Of a DNA stretch of 64,000 nt, positions 27,591 to 40,701 are shown piece after piece; the stretch's first letter is position 1; every line of letters starts with the position of its first letter. Both the position numbers and the translations under genes were made by a program. The notes beneath the pieces were generated by a model. That model saw nothing but the letters and a program-made list of their open reading frames with translations, was not told the DNA's origin and ran no database searches. The stretch covers positions 12,847 through 76,846 of the forward strand of contig JAQBEH010000096.1 of NCBI GenBank assembly GCA_032124015.1, written 5' to 3'. Source of the DNA: DASRJG01 sp032124015 (GTDB lineage Bacteria > Acidobacteriota > Polarisedimenticolia > Polarisedimenticolales > DASRJG01).

Positions 27591-29410
27591 GAACCCTCCC
27601 GGTTCTGGGTGGAAAGAAAGACGGCGCAGGCGCGAGGTCCGACCTCCGCATGGGTGCCGGCGACGCCTAGGCCGCCCTCGCCGCCCCACCTGGGGTGGGC
27701 GGAGTCGAGGACGAGCCGCCAGGTCCCCTTGCCGAGCGGCACGGAGACCGCGGCCGGTCCGAAATTCAAAACGACGACGGAGCGCTCGGCGTTCCGCTCG
27801 CGGCGGAGCGCGATCGCTTCCGCGCCGGAGACGATTTCGGCGTCGAAGCCGAGGCGAGGGCCGGGGCCGAGCGCAGGCTCCTCCCGGCGGAGCGCGAGCA
27901 GGGCCTTGTGCCACTCGAACAGATTCCGCGCGCGCCCTGAGGCTGCCGCCTGCGGAGGGATCCGCGCGCTGTCGAAGGTCGCCTGGTCCTGGGGGTCGGG
28001 GAACGACCCCTCCGAGCCGAAGGCGGCGAATTCCTCGGCGCGCCCCTTCCTCACCGCCTCGACCAGAGCGCGATCGCCGTGGCTCACGAAGTAAGGAAAC
28101 GGAGCGCTCTCGCCGTATTCCTCCCCCATGAAAAGGAGCGGCAGATACGGAGAGAGGATCGTCGCGGCCGCGACGACCTTCAGGATGTCGAAGGAGACGT
28201 GCGTCGAGAGCCGGTCCCCGTCCTTGCGGTTCCCCACCTGATCGTGGTTCTGCGCGAAGACGACGAAGCGGCGCGGATCGACGTCGCGCGCGGGAGCGCC
28301 GTGACGCCTCCCGCGGTAGCCGGAGTGCGCGCCGTCCAGAACGAAGCCTTCGCGATAGGCCTTCTGCAACGGCTCGATCCCGCCGAAGTCGCGGTAGTAC
28401 CCGCGCGATTCCCCGGTGACGAGGGCGTGGAGCGCGTGGTGGAAATCGTCGCACCACTGCCCGTCGAGCCCGAGGCCGCCCGCCCCGGTCGACCGCACGA
28501 CCCTGGGGTCGTTGAGATCGCTCTCGGCGATGAGCCACACCTCCCGCCCCAGCCGGCCGGCACGTTCGCGCACCGTCTCGGCGAGCTCTTGGAGGAAGGG
28601 ACGCGCGGAGGTATCCACGATGCCGTGGATCGCGTCGAGCCTCAGGCCGTCGACTCCGAAGGTCTCGATCCAAAACAACGCGCTCTCGATGAAGAAGCGG
28701 CGGACCTCATCGCTGCCGGCTCCGTCGAAGTTGATCGCTTCGCCCCACGGCGTCTTGTGATGCGCCGAAAAGTAAGGACCGAACTCCGCGAGGTAGTTCC
28801 CCTCCGGACCCAGGTGGTTGTAGACGACGTCGAGGACGACGGCGAGACCGAGCCGGTGGCACGCGGCGACGAACCGCTTCAAGGCCGCCGGCCCTCCGTA
28901 GGTGTTCTGAACGGCGAAGGGAAGAACGCCGTCGTACCCCCAGTTGCGTCCGCCAGGAAACTGCGCGACAGGCATCGGCTCGACCGCCGTGATGCCGAGC
29001 TCGCGAAGGTAAGGAAGGCGCGCGATCGCCGCATCGAGCGTGCCTTCGGGAGTGAACGTCCCGACGTGCAGCTCGTAGAAGACCGCCGTCTCCAGAGGGA
29101 TCCCCCTCCAATCGCCCCGATCCGCCTCATGCGCCGAGGGATCGAACACGACCGAGGGCCCGTGGACCGTGTCGCGTTGGAGGCGCGAGGCCGGGTCGGG
29201 ACGGAGCGGCCCGCCGTCGAGACGAAAGCCGTAGGCGGTTCCCTGCGGGACCGTATCCGCGACCGCCTCGAAGTGTCCCCGCGCGTCGCGCTCCATCGCG
29301 ACGCGGCGCGCGGGCATTTGCAGGACGAGTTCCACGCGCTCGGCGCGCGGCGCCCAGACGAGAAACCGGCAGCGCCCGTCGGGGAGCGGGGTCGCTCCGA
29401 GTCTCGTCAC
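27587..29410 (-). CDS. treZ: Malto-oligosyltrehalose trehalohydrolase
   Basis: 607 residues from the GTG at 29410, overlapping the glgB stop by GTGA. An N-terminal CBM48-like beta-sandwich (RCRFLVWAPRAERVEL) precedes the GH13 barrel with VYNHLGPEGNYL, the nucleophile segment GLRLDAIHGIVD, VWLIAESDLNDPRV with the acid Glu and FAQNHDQVGNRK. The last two sequences are diagnostic of TreZ. The enzyme hydrolyses maltooligosyl-trehalose made by TreY and frees trehalose. The length is usual for the family. A C-terminal beta domain closes the protein (ERSVVVLNFGP). Confidence 0.95.
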   Translation of the reverse strand: MTRLGATPLPDGRCRFLVWAPRAERVELVLQMPARRVAMERDARGHFEAVADTVPQGTAYGFRLDGGPLRPDPASRLQRDTVHGPSVVFDPSAHEADRGDWRGIPLETAVFYELHVGTFTPEGTLDAAIARLPYLRELGITAVEPMPVAQFPGGRNWGYDGVLPFAVQNTYGGPAALKRFVAACHRLGLAVVLDVVYNHLGPEGNYLAEFGPYFSAHHKTPWGEAINFDGAGSDEVRRFFIESALFWIETFGVDGLRLDAIHGIVDTSARPFLQELAETVRERAGRLGREVWLIAESDLNDPRVVRSTGAGGLGLDGQWCDDFHHALHALVTGESRGYYRDFGGIEPLQKAYREGFVLDGAHSGYRGRRHGAPARDVDPRRFVVFAQNHDQVGNRKDGDRLSTHVSFDILKVVAAATILSPYLPLLFMGEEYGESAPFPYFVSHGDRALVEAVRKGRAEEFAAFGSEGSFPDPQDQATFDSARIPPQAAASGRARNLFEWHKALLALRREEPALGPGPRLGFDAEIVSGAEAIALRRERNAERSVVVLNFGPAAVSVPLGKGTWRLVLDSAHPRWGGEGGLGVAGTHAEVGPRACAVFLSTQNREGS

Positions 29411-31329
29411 CGATCGCCCGCGCGATGCCACTCGAGGAAGAGCGCCGCGAGCGGCGGGAGGGTGAGGATCAGGGAGTAGGGCCGACCGTGCGCGGGGACC
29501 GGCGCGGCTTCGACCGTGCCGAGATTCCCCTGCCCGCTCCCACCGTATTCGACCGAATCGCTGTTCAACACCTCGCTCCAGAACCCGTCCTCGGGAACGC
29601 CGACGCGGTAGTTCGCGCGCGGGACCGGGGTGAAGTTCAAGACGACGAGCATCCACGTATCGGGCGATTTCCCGCGCCTCAGGAAGGAGATGACACTCTG
29701 CTCGGAATCGTCGGCGTCCACCCACTCGAACCCCTCAGGATCGCAGTCCCGCTCGTGGAGCGCTTTCGCGTCCCGGTAAAGGCGCCCGAGGTCTTCGACG
29801 AAGCGGAGCACGCCGGCGTGCTGCGGGAGCTCGAGTTGGTGCCAGTCGAGCGAGCGATCGTGGTTCCACTCCCGGCCCTGGCCGAACTCTCCGCCCATAA
29901 AGAGGAGCTTCTTGCCCGCTTGCGCGAACTGGTAGGCCAGAAGGAGCCTCAGGTTCGCAAACTGCTGCCAGGCGTCGCCCGGCATCTTCGCGAGGAGGGA
30001 GCCCTTGAGATGCACGACCTCGTCGTGAGACAGAGGGAGCGTAAAGCTCTCATGCCAAGCGTAGAGCATCCGGAACGTGAGCTTCCGATGATGCCACCGG
30101 CGATTGACCGGGTCCTCCTTAATGTAGTCCAGGGAGTCGTGCATCCAGCCCATGTCCCACTTGAGGCCGAAACCGAGCCCGCCAAGGTAGGTCGGGCGCG
30201 AGACCATGGGCCACGAAGTGGACTCCTCGGCGGTCGTTTGAACATCGGGGAACTCGGCGTAGATCGACTCGTTCATCTGTTTCAAGAAGGAGATCGCCTC
30301 GAGGTTCTCCCGTCCGCCGAAACGGTTCGGGATCCACTCCCCTTCCTTCCGCGAATAATCGAGGTAGAGCATCGAGGCCACCGCATCCACGCGCAGGCCG
30401 TCGGCGTGGTAGTGGTCGAGCCAGAAGAACGCGGAGGACAGGAGGAACGAGCGGACCTCGTTGCGACCGTAGTTGAAGATGAGGCTTCCCCAGTCGGGAT
30501 GAACGCCTTGACGCTCGTCGGCGTGCTCGTAGAGATGGGTTCCGTCGAAGTACACGAGGCCGTGCTCGTCCGAGGGGAAGTGCGACGGGACCCAATCGAG
30601 GATCACCCCGATCCCCCGCCGGTGGAGCGTGTCGATCAAGAACATGAAGTCTTGCGGAGTGCCCTGGCGAGAGCTCGGCGCGAAAAACCCGGTGCACTGG
30701 TACCCCCAGGATCCGTAAAACGGGTGTTCCATCACGGGGAGGAACTCCACGTGCGTGAAAGAGAGACGCTCGATGTGGTCGGCCAGCAGCGGGGCGATCT
30801 CTCGGTAGGTAAGCACCTCTCCGTCCGCGCCGCGCTTCCACGATCCCAGGTGGACTTCGTAAACGGACATCGGGGCCGTGAGGGCGGCACGGGCCCCGCG
30901 GGTTTTCATCCAGTCGGCGTCGCTCCACTTGAAGTCGAGGCTCGCGACCACCGACCCCGTCGCTGGAGGAACCTCGGTGCAGAAGGCGAAGGGATCGGCC
31001 TTGTCGACGGTGTACCCGCCGCCGCGGGCAACGATTCGGTACTTGTAGACGGAGCCGATCGACGCTGCGCTTGCCGCGCCCCGCCAGAGCCCCGACTCCG
31101 CGATCGGCTCCATCGGGTTGGCTGACGGATCCCACCCGTTCCAATCGCCGAGGACCGAGACCCGCTCGGCGTTGGGGGCCCAGACGGTGAACGTCACGCC
31201 CTCGGTGCCCTTGCCGTCCATCCCAACACGCGCACCGAGCTTTTCGTAGAGCCGGCTGTGGGTTCCTTCATTGAATAGGTGCAGGTCTTGATCTCCAAGA
31301 ACACCGCCCGTTGGTCTCCGTCGGGTCAC
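29407..31329 (-). CDS. glgB: 1,4-alpha-glucan branching enzyme (GH13_9)
   Basis: 640 residues from the GTG at 31329, overlapping the malQ stop by GTGA. It has the order usual for GlgB: an N-terminal CBM48 (GVTFTVWAPNAERVSVLGDW), then the barrel with DWVPSHFPSDEHGL, nucleophile segment GLRVDAVASMLYLDYSR, acid segment TTAEESTSWPMVSRP and LSHDEVVHLKGSL. It forms alpha-1,6 branches in glucan. The N-terminal extra domain of long GlgB proteins is absent. Together with GlgE upstream, it can build branched alpha-glucan from maltose-1-phosphate without GlgC or GlgA, neither of which is in the window. Confidence 0.96.
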   Translation of the reverse strand: MTRRRPTGGVLGDQDLHLFNEGTHSRLYEKLGARVGMDGKGTEGVTFTVWAPNAERVSVLGDWNGWDPSANPMEPIAESGLWRGAASAASIGSVYKYRIVARGGGYTVDKADPFAFCTEVPPATGSVVASLDFKWSDADWMKTRGARAALTAPMSVYEVHLGSWKRGADGEVLTYREIAPLLADHIERLSFTHVEFLPVMEHPFYGSWGYQCTGFFAPSSRQGTPQDFMFLIDTLHRRGIGVILDWVPSHFPSDEHGLVYFDGTHLYEHADERQGVHPDWGSLIFNYGRNEVRSFLLSSAFFWLDHYHADGLRVDAVASMLYLDYSRKEGEWIPNRFGGRENLEAISFLKQMNESIYAEFPDVQTTAEESTSWPMVSRPTYLGGLGFGLKWDMGWMHDSLDYIKEDPVNRRWHHRKLTFRMLYAWHESFTLPLSHDEVVHLKGSLLAKMPGDAWQQFANLRLLLAYQFAQAGKKLLFMGGEFGQGREWNHDRSLDWHQLELPQHAGVLRFVEDLGRLYRDAKALHERDCDPEGFEWVDADDSEQSVISFLRRGKSPDTWMLVVLNFTPVPRANYRVGVPEDGFWSEVLNSDSVEYGGSGQGNLGTVEAAPVPAHGRPYSLILTLPPLAALFLEWHRAGDR

Positions 31330-33376
31330 GATCGATCCTCCCCTCGCCGCGCGCGATCGAGCGCGGTCATCGTCTCCCGCACCGTTTTGCTGCGGGCCAA
31401 GTACTCCAGGCTCCAACGCGCCTTCCGGCGCCAATTGGGCCGCTCGTCGGTCGTTCCGGGTACGTTTTGCGGGCGCGTCTCCCCCCAGAGATCCTCGAGA
31501 CTGACGACGACCCACTCCGCGCGCGTGCGCCCGAGCGCCGCGAGAGTCTCGCGGATCGGGGCCGTCGCCGATTGCTGCCGCTTCCCGAGGAGCTTGCGCA
31601 GCGCACGGCGCGCGATCGCGCGCCGTTTCGTCTCGCGACGCTCCCCGTTCGCGTCGAGAAACCCCAGTCGCACGCGCTCCCCGATGTCCGTCCCGGACCA
31701 CCAGCCGGCAAAGGTCGGATGGTCGTGCGTGTTGAGCGCCGCGGCGGAAGCGGCCGGAACGGCGGTGAAGGCGCCGTCGGGATCGGAAGCGAGCTCCCGC
31801 TGCACCGCCCAGGTCCGCCGAAGTCCGTGCCTTCGCATCGCCGGACGAACGGGCGGCGGCACCGTCCCGAGATCTTCGCCGACGATCGCGGCTCCGGCCC
31901 GAGACGCCTCGAGGCAGAGCGCCGCGTAGAGTTCCTCCGCGGGGTATTCCACGTACGCTCCCGCGGCGGGCGGGAAGCCGCGAGGCACCCACCACAACCG
32001 GTGGAGTGACATCACGTGGTCGATCCTCAGCACGGAAGCATGCCGCAGGAGGTTTCGGAGGCAGAGGCGAAAATACGCGTGGCCATTGGCCCGCGCGCCC
32101 TCGGGATGAAGAGGAGGAAACCCCCAATCCTGGCCAAGCCCCGAGTAGTGATCGGGCGGGGCTCCTCCCGAGACCCCCTCGGCAAAGCGATCGGGGAACC
32201 GCCACGGGTCGAATCCGTCGGCGTGGACACCCAGCGGTAGATCGAGGTAGAGCGCCGTGCCGTCGCCTCGGAGCCGCGCCGCCAGGGCGGACAGCGCCTC
32301 TTCGAAACGGAACTGCGCGTAGAGGTGAACGCGAGCCGCCTTTTCCGGAGCGTCGCGAGCGGCAAGCTCGGCTCGCCGGATGCGCTCGGGCCAGAGGCGC
32401 CAACCGGTCCCGCGCGCCTCGACGGCCGACCGGAAGCGCGCGTAGGCGAGAAGGTGCGGATCTTGCTCGAGGCGCGCTTCGAGGCGGCGCCGATCGTCTC
32501 CGCCCCGCTCGAAGAATTCGTCCGCGAGCGCATCGAGCACGAGGCGGCGGAGCGCGGCCATGCGCCTCCAGTCCACCAGGGGTGCGGCGCGCAGGCTCGC
32601 GAGCTCACCCGAAGCCGTCGAGGCGATCGCGCGCGCGCGCGCCGAGCGCGCGAACTCGGGGAGGGAGGGAAGATCGAGAAAGTGCTCGTTCCAGAAGAGG
32701 CGGCTGACCGGAGCGTAAGGGCTCGGGTCGAAGGGCGTCGAGAGGTACGTCGCGAACATCGGGAGCGTGGCGACGAGGCTCCCCCCGCGCTCGCGCGTGA
32801 ACTCCGCGTGCGCCTCGAGCTCCGTCAGGCTCCCGCATCCCCAGTCCCGATCCGACCGCGCGGCGTAGAGCGGGAGGAAGGTCCCCCAGGCCCGTCGCCG
32901 CGGCTTCCCCCGGACATCGAGACGTCGCGGCGCGGAAAGGACGTGCGCATCCCGGGATTCGCCACCCCACCGCGCGCGAAGCGTGTGCGCTCCCGGAGGA
33001 AGACTCCGCGGAATCCGAACGGTACGCGCGGAACCCGAAACCTCCCAGCGGGAGATCCCGCCGTCTTCGGTTTCCAACACGAGTTCGACGCGAGCCCGTC
33101 CCGCCGTTTTCGGCAGAGCGACGGGAACCGCGGGCGCGACGCCGTCCCACGCCACGATCGTCTTCGGGAGAACGCGTGCGGCGCGTTCGGCCGCGACGGC
33201 ACGAAGGGCACCGTCCGCGTCATTCGCCACAGTCACAGGGGCACCGAGGGCGCGAAGAATCGCAAGCAGGGTCTCTTGCGATGCGCGCTCGCGGCGTCCG
33301 GTGCGGACGCTCCGGTAGGTGCTCTGCACGCCGTGAAGCGCCGCGAGGCGCTCGATCGCCCGGTCGCGGGAGAGCG

Positions 33377-33380
<4 letters not shown>
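31326..33380 (-). CDS. malQ: 4-alpha-glucanotransferase (amylomaltase, GH77)
   Basis: 684 residues from the GTG at 33380, overlapping the treS stop by GTGA. An N-terminal region of about 200 residues precedes the GH77 barrel. Visible family motifs are SRLFWNEHFLDL, the nucleophile segment LRIDHVMSLHRLWWVP, VGEDLGTVPPPVR with the acid Glu and LNTHDHPTFAGWW. The enzyme moves glucan segments between malto-oligosaccharides and can recycle short oligomers for TreY and GlgE. The length and long N-terminal domain fit bacterial MalQ of the E. coli type. Confidence 0.93.
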
Positions 33381-36730
<3,350 letters not shown>

Positions 36731-36746
36731 CCCTACCCTTTCCGCG

Positions 36747-38726
36747 TTAGAGCCAATAGTCGAAATCGCGCTCCGTCTTGAGCTTGCGCCGCACGCGAAA
36801 CACGTGCGCGGGCGCTACGGCGGGATCGATCTCGACGAAGTTCCGTTCTCCCCGCCACAGGAACCGCGCATCGCCGAGCAGGTCGTGGACCTGATACGAC
36901 CCGCTCGTCGGAAGGCCGATATCGGCGAGGTCCACGTACCCGGAGTGACGGTGGTGGGGGTCGAGATTCGCGACGATGACGAGGACGTTTTTTGCGCTCG
37001 CGTCGCTCCTGCTGAAGGCGAACAGCTCCTCCCGGTCGGTGTCGTGGAATCGCAGCCCTTCCATCGTTTGCAGCGCGGGGTTGTCTCGACGAATCCGATT
37101 CAGCCGGGTCACGAGCGCCCGCATCGGCCGGGCGCGGGCGAGATCCCAGCGCTTCATCTCGAACTTCTCCGAGTCGAGGTACTCCTCCCTCCCGGTTGCT
37201 AGCGGCTCCGCCTCGCACAGCTCGTACGCCGGGCCGTAGATCCCGTAGGACGAGCAGAGCGTCGCCGCGAGGACGAGCCGGAGACGGAAGGCCGCGGGGC
37301 CTCCCGCCTGAAGAAACTCCGGGAGGATGTCCGGGGTGTTCGGCCAGAAATTGGGCCGCAAGAAAGCAGCGAGGTCCGCGTCGGTCAGGCTGGTCAGGTA
37401 CTCGCGGAGCTCGCTCGCGGTGTTGCGCCACGTGAAGTACGTGTAGGACTGGTGGAAGCCGACCTTCGCCAGGCGAGCCATCACCTTGGGTCGGGTGAAG
37501 GCCTCCGAAAGAAAGACCACGTCGGGGCGCTCCCGGCGAATCTCCGCGAAAAGCCACTCCCAGAATGCGTAGGGCTTGGTGTGCGGGTTGTCCACGCGGA
37601 AGACCCGGACGCCGCGCTCGATCCAGAACGAGACGACGTCGCGAAGCGCCTCCCACAGGGCCTTCCATTCGTCGCACTCGAAATCGAACGGGTAGATGTC
37701 CTGGTACTTCTTCGGGGGGTTCTCCGCGTAGCGGATCGCCCCGTCGGGACTTCGCCGGAACCAGCCCGGATGCTCCGCGACCCACGGATGGTCGGGAGCG
37801 CATTGAAACGCGAGATCGAGGGCGAGCTCGACCCCTTTCGCCCTCGCCGACACGACGAGGCGGTCCACATCGCCGATCGTCCCCAGCGCCGGGTGGACGG
37901 CGGTGTGGCCGCCCTCGACCGCGCCGATCGCCCACGGGCTTCCCAGGTCCTCGGGACCGGCGACGGTCGCGTTGTTTTTTCCTTTTCGGTTGGTCCGACC
38001 GATCGGGTGGATCGGCGGCAAGTAGAGGACGTCGAACCCCATCGCCGCGATCTCGTCGAGGCGGGCTTCCACATCCCGCAGGGTCCCGGGGCCCGCATCC
38101 GCGCCCCAGACCGATCGAGGGAATATCTCGTACCAGCTCGAGAATCGTGCGAGGACGGGATCGACCTGGACCGGCAGCGGCTCGCTCCGGGCTGCGGGAG
38201 CGCGATCGGCGTAACGGTCCATCCGTTCCAACAGGTCGTCGGCGGTCGCCGCCGCGAAGCGTTCCGACAGCCCCACTTTCTTGTCGGCGAGCCGATGCGC
38301 GGCTTTGCGGAGTGCCTCCACGTCGTCGTCGGTGGCGCGCTTTTGGGCCTGCGACACGAGCCGTGCACCGGCGACGAGGTCTGAGCGGACGTCGTCGTAC
38401 TGTTCCGCTGCGAACCACTTTTCAAGGTCGCGGCGCCAGGTCCGAAACCGGTCCACCCACGCCTCGACGCAAAATTCGTGAAAACCGAGGCACTCGGCCG
38501 GAAACGTGGCGCTCCAGACGTCGTTTTGGAGCGGTTCCAACGGCGTCTCGCGCCAGGCGGTTTCCCCTGGCCCTCGCCATCGTGTTACGGCCCGGATGAC
38601 ATCGTGTCCGTCGGCGTGGATGTCGGCGGTGACCTCGATCCGATCACCGAGACAACCCTTCGCGGGAAACCGTCCGCCATCTACGGACGGTCGGAGATTC
38701 TCGACGACGACTCGTGAGGGATGCAC
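36747..38726 (-). CDS. glgE: Maltosyltransferase GlgE (alpha-1,4-glucan:maltose-1-phosphate)
   Basis: 659 residues, first gene of the eight-gene glucan/trehalose operon. An N-terminal DUF3416-like beta domain (to about 200) is followed by a GH13_3 barrel with YEIFPRSVWG, PPIHPIGRTNRKGKNN, nucleophile segment FRVDNPHTKPYAFWEW and acid segment FLSEAFTRPKVM. These are signatures of GlgE, which extends alpha-1,4-glucan using maltose-1-phosphate. The product can be branched by the GlgB encoded downstream. The CDS runs directly upstream to a divergent region shared with the MscS gene. Length is normal. Confidence 0.95.
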   Translation of the reverse strand: MHPSRVVVENLRPSVDGGRFPAKGCLGDRIEVTADIHADGHDVIRAVTRWRGPGETAWRETPLEPLQNDVWSATFPAECLGFHEFCVEAWVDRFRTWRRDLEKWFAAEQYDDVRSDLVAGARLVSQAQKRATDDDVEALRKAAHRLADKKVGLSERFAAATADDLLERMDRYADRAPAARSEPLPVQVDPVLARFSSWYEIFPRSVWGADAGPGTLRDVEARLDEIAAMGFDVLYLPPIHPIGRTNRKGKNNATVAGPEDLGSPWAIGAVEGGHTAVHPALGTIGDVDRLVVSARAKGVELALDLAFQCAPDHPWVAEHPGWFRRSPDGAIRYAENPPKKYQDIYPFDFECDEWKALWEALRDVVSFWIERGVRVFRVDNPHTKPYAFWEWLFAEIRRERPDVVFLSEAFTRPKVMARLAKVGFHQSYTYFTWRNTASELREYLTSLTDADLAAFLRPNFWPNTPDILPEFLQAGGPAAFRLRLVLAATLCSSYGIYGPAYELCEAEPLATGREEYLDSEKFEMKRWDLARARPMRALVTRLNRIRRDNPALQTMEGLRFHDTDREELFAFSRSDASAKNVLVIVANLDPHHRHSGYVDLADIGLPTSGSYQVHDLLGDARFLWRGERNFVEIDPAVAPAHVFRVRRKLKTERDFDYWL

Positions 38727-38964
38727 CTGGGCGACCTCCTTGCTCCGGTCTGAGGAAGCTCCGCGGAGCGATTTGGTGGCTGCTCGACGAACCGTGGCTC
38801 CGTCGCCGTGGGTACCGGTTCTGGCGTCGCCAGAACGGTGAAGAGCGTGTTACGCCGACCGTTATTGAGCATCCATCATACACGCACGCGCCCGGGATGC
38901 GTTACGATTCGGCGGTCGGGGGACCTCCGCTTTGAGATTGGCGCCATGCTATGAGGTGACGACG
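38727..38964. other. Divergent control region between glgE operon and mscS
   Basis: 238 bp with no credible gene. On the minus strand a TATGAT -10-like box lies at 38875-38880; no clear -35 is seen. A perfect dyad lies at 38818-38836. The region probably drives both the long glucan/trehalose operon and the osmotic channel gene. Confidence 0.5.
38818..38836. promoter_or_regulatory. Perfect 9-bp dyad, candidate operator of the glgE operon
   Basis: GTTCTGGCG, one spacer base, then CGCCAGAAC. The odd-spaced perfect symmetry resembles a binding site for a dimeric repressor. If the TATGAT box at 38875-38880 is the promoter, the dyad would lie about 30-50 bases into the transcript, able to block elongation. 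No regulator gene is adjacent, so the protein is unknown. Confidence 0.45.
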
Positions 38965-40701
38965 ATGAGTGGCACGAGACGTTCCTCCGCGCGCGTCGCG
39001 GCGATGATGGCTTTTCTCATCGTGCTTACGGCCGGTATCGCCTCCGTGACCTGGGCCGACGATCTCAAGCTCCCCGGCTTCCCTGGGACGTCCGAGCCGG
39101 ACGCCGCAGCGACCGCAGAGGAACTGGCTCCGCAGGCGGGGCACGATGGGGTCCCCGTTCTCGTCGCCGGACAGGAGATCTACCGGATGCGGGCCGCGTT
39201 GGGCCCGTTTTCCGTCGAGGAACGGGCCGCGACCGCCGCGAGGCGGATCAAACGCCTCGTCGCCGCGCCGAGCTTCGACCCCGCAATGCTCGCCGTGCAG
39301 GAGCAGGACGGGCTAACGCGCATCGCGTACGGCAATGAGGTGCTCTTCACCGTTCTTCACGAGGATCTGTCGGACCTCGAGCGCGAAGCGGGCCATCCCG
39401 CCGCAGATGATATCGCGGAACGCCTCCGTACAGCCATCCGCATCGACCGCGTTGCGCGCACCCCGAGGCGGCTCGCCATCTCGTTTGCGCTAACGCTGCT
39501 CGTGTTCGGCGTCGCGGTCCTGCTCTTTCGCCTGCTCTCCAAAATGGCACGACGAGCACGCGCCTATATCGCGGCGGCGAAGGACACCCGGCTTCACGGC
39601 GTTCAAATCCGCGGCCTCGAGCTGATCTCGGGCGACACGATGGTTACGATTGTGCAGCGCGCTGCGAGCCTCATCCAGGCAGCGATCGTGATCTTCCTCG
39701 TCTACGTCGCCGCGTCGGTCGTCCTTTCGCTGTTCCCTTGGACCGCGCCCTACGTTCGCTCCTCCGTCGGCTTCGTGCTCAAGGCGGTGTGGGACGTGGT
39801 CGGCGCGATCTTCGGCAGTATCCCGAACCTGTTCATGATCGGGCTCCTGCTCTTCGTGATCCGTTACATCACTCGCTTCGTGAACTTCCTCTTCGATGCG
39901 ATCGGACGGGGCGTGCTCGTGCTCCCCGGCTTCCACCCGGAGCTCGCCGCGCCGACGAATCAGATCGTTCGCTGGCTCGTCTGGGCTCTGGGACTCGTGG
40001 TGATTTTTCCGTACCTCCCGGGGAGCGGCTCGCCCGCGTTCCAAGGCGTCAGCGTGTTCATCGGACTCTTGGTGTCGTTCGGCTCGTCGGGGGCGATCGG
40101 CAACGTCGTCTCCGGTTTGGTGCTGACCTTTTCGCGCTCGTTTGCCGTGGGCGACCGCGTCAAGATCGGCGACACCGTCGGCGACGTGGTCTCCCACACT
40201 CTTTTGTCCACCAAGCTCATCACCATCAAGAACGAGGAAGTGACGATTCCGAACTCGTTGATCCTCAACAATCACATCATCAACTACTCGGAGCTCTCCG
40301 CGGAAAAAGGCCTCATCCTCCACACGACGGTCACGATCGGTTACGACGTGCCGTGGAGACAGGTGCACGAGCTGCTGATTGCGGCCGCGCGAGCGTCGGA
40401 CGGCATCATCGCGACACCGGAACCCTTCGTGTTCCAAACGAGCTTGGACGACTTCTACGTGAGCTACCAGATCAACGCCCACACGAAAGAGCCCCAGCGT
40501 ATGGCCGCGATCTACAGCGACCTTCACCAGAACATTCAGGACCGTTTCTTCGACGCGGGGGTCGAGATCATGTCGCCTCACTACGGAAGCCTGCGGGACG
40601 GGAACGAGGTTGCGATCCCGCCGGACAAGAGACCGGCCTCCTACAGGGCGCCGTCTTTTAGGGTGCGTCGCACCGATGGCGGCGGTGAAACGGCTCCATG
40701 A
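38965..40701 (+). CDS. Large MscS-family mechanosensitive channel with signal peptide
   Basis: 578 residues from the ATG at 38965, which has a GAGGTGACG ribosome site; a TTG at 38932 would add 11 residues. A signal peptide (MMAFLIVLTAGIASVTWA) and a periplasmic region of about 130 residues precede five membrane helices. The pore helix region includes GLLVSFGSSGAIGNVVSGLVL and the beta domain RSFAVGDRVKIGDTVGDVV and EEVTIPNSLILNN. This two-part layout is that of large MscS homologs. Its stop overlaps the next start (ATGA), so it is co-translated with the permease. It should act in osmotic release beside the trehalose operon. Confidence 0.88.
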   Translation: MSGTRRSSARVAAMMAFLIVLTAGIASVTWADDLKLPGFPGTSEPDAAATAEELAPQAGHDGVPVLVAGQEIYRMRAALGPFSVEERAATAARRIKRLVAAPSFDPAMLAVQEQDGLTRIAYGNEVLFTVLHEDLSDLEREAGHPAADDIAERLRTAIRIDRVARTPRRLAISFALTLLVFGVAVLLFRLLSKMARRARAYIAAAKDTRLHGVQIRGLELISGDTMVTIVQRAASLIQAAIVIFLVYVAASVVLSLFPWTAPYVRSSVGFVLKAVWDVVGAIFGSIPNLFMIGLLLFVIRYITRFVNFLFDAIGRGVLVLPGFHPELAAPTNQIVRWLVWALGLVVIFPYLPGSGSPAFQGVSVFIGLLVSFGSSGAIGNVVSGLVLTFSRSFAVGDRVKIGDTVGDVVSHTLLSTKLITIKNEEVTIPNSLILNNHIINYSELSAEKGLILHTTVTIGYDVPWRQVHELLIAAARASDGIIATPEPFVFQTSLDDFYVSYQINAHTKEPQRMAAIYSDLHQNIQDRFFDAGVEIMSPHYGSLRDGNEVAIPPDKRPASYRAPSFRVRRTDGGGETAP

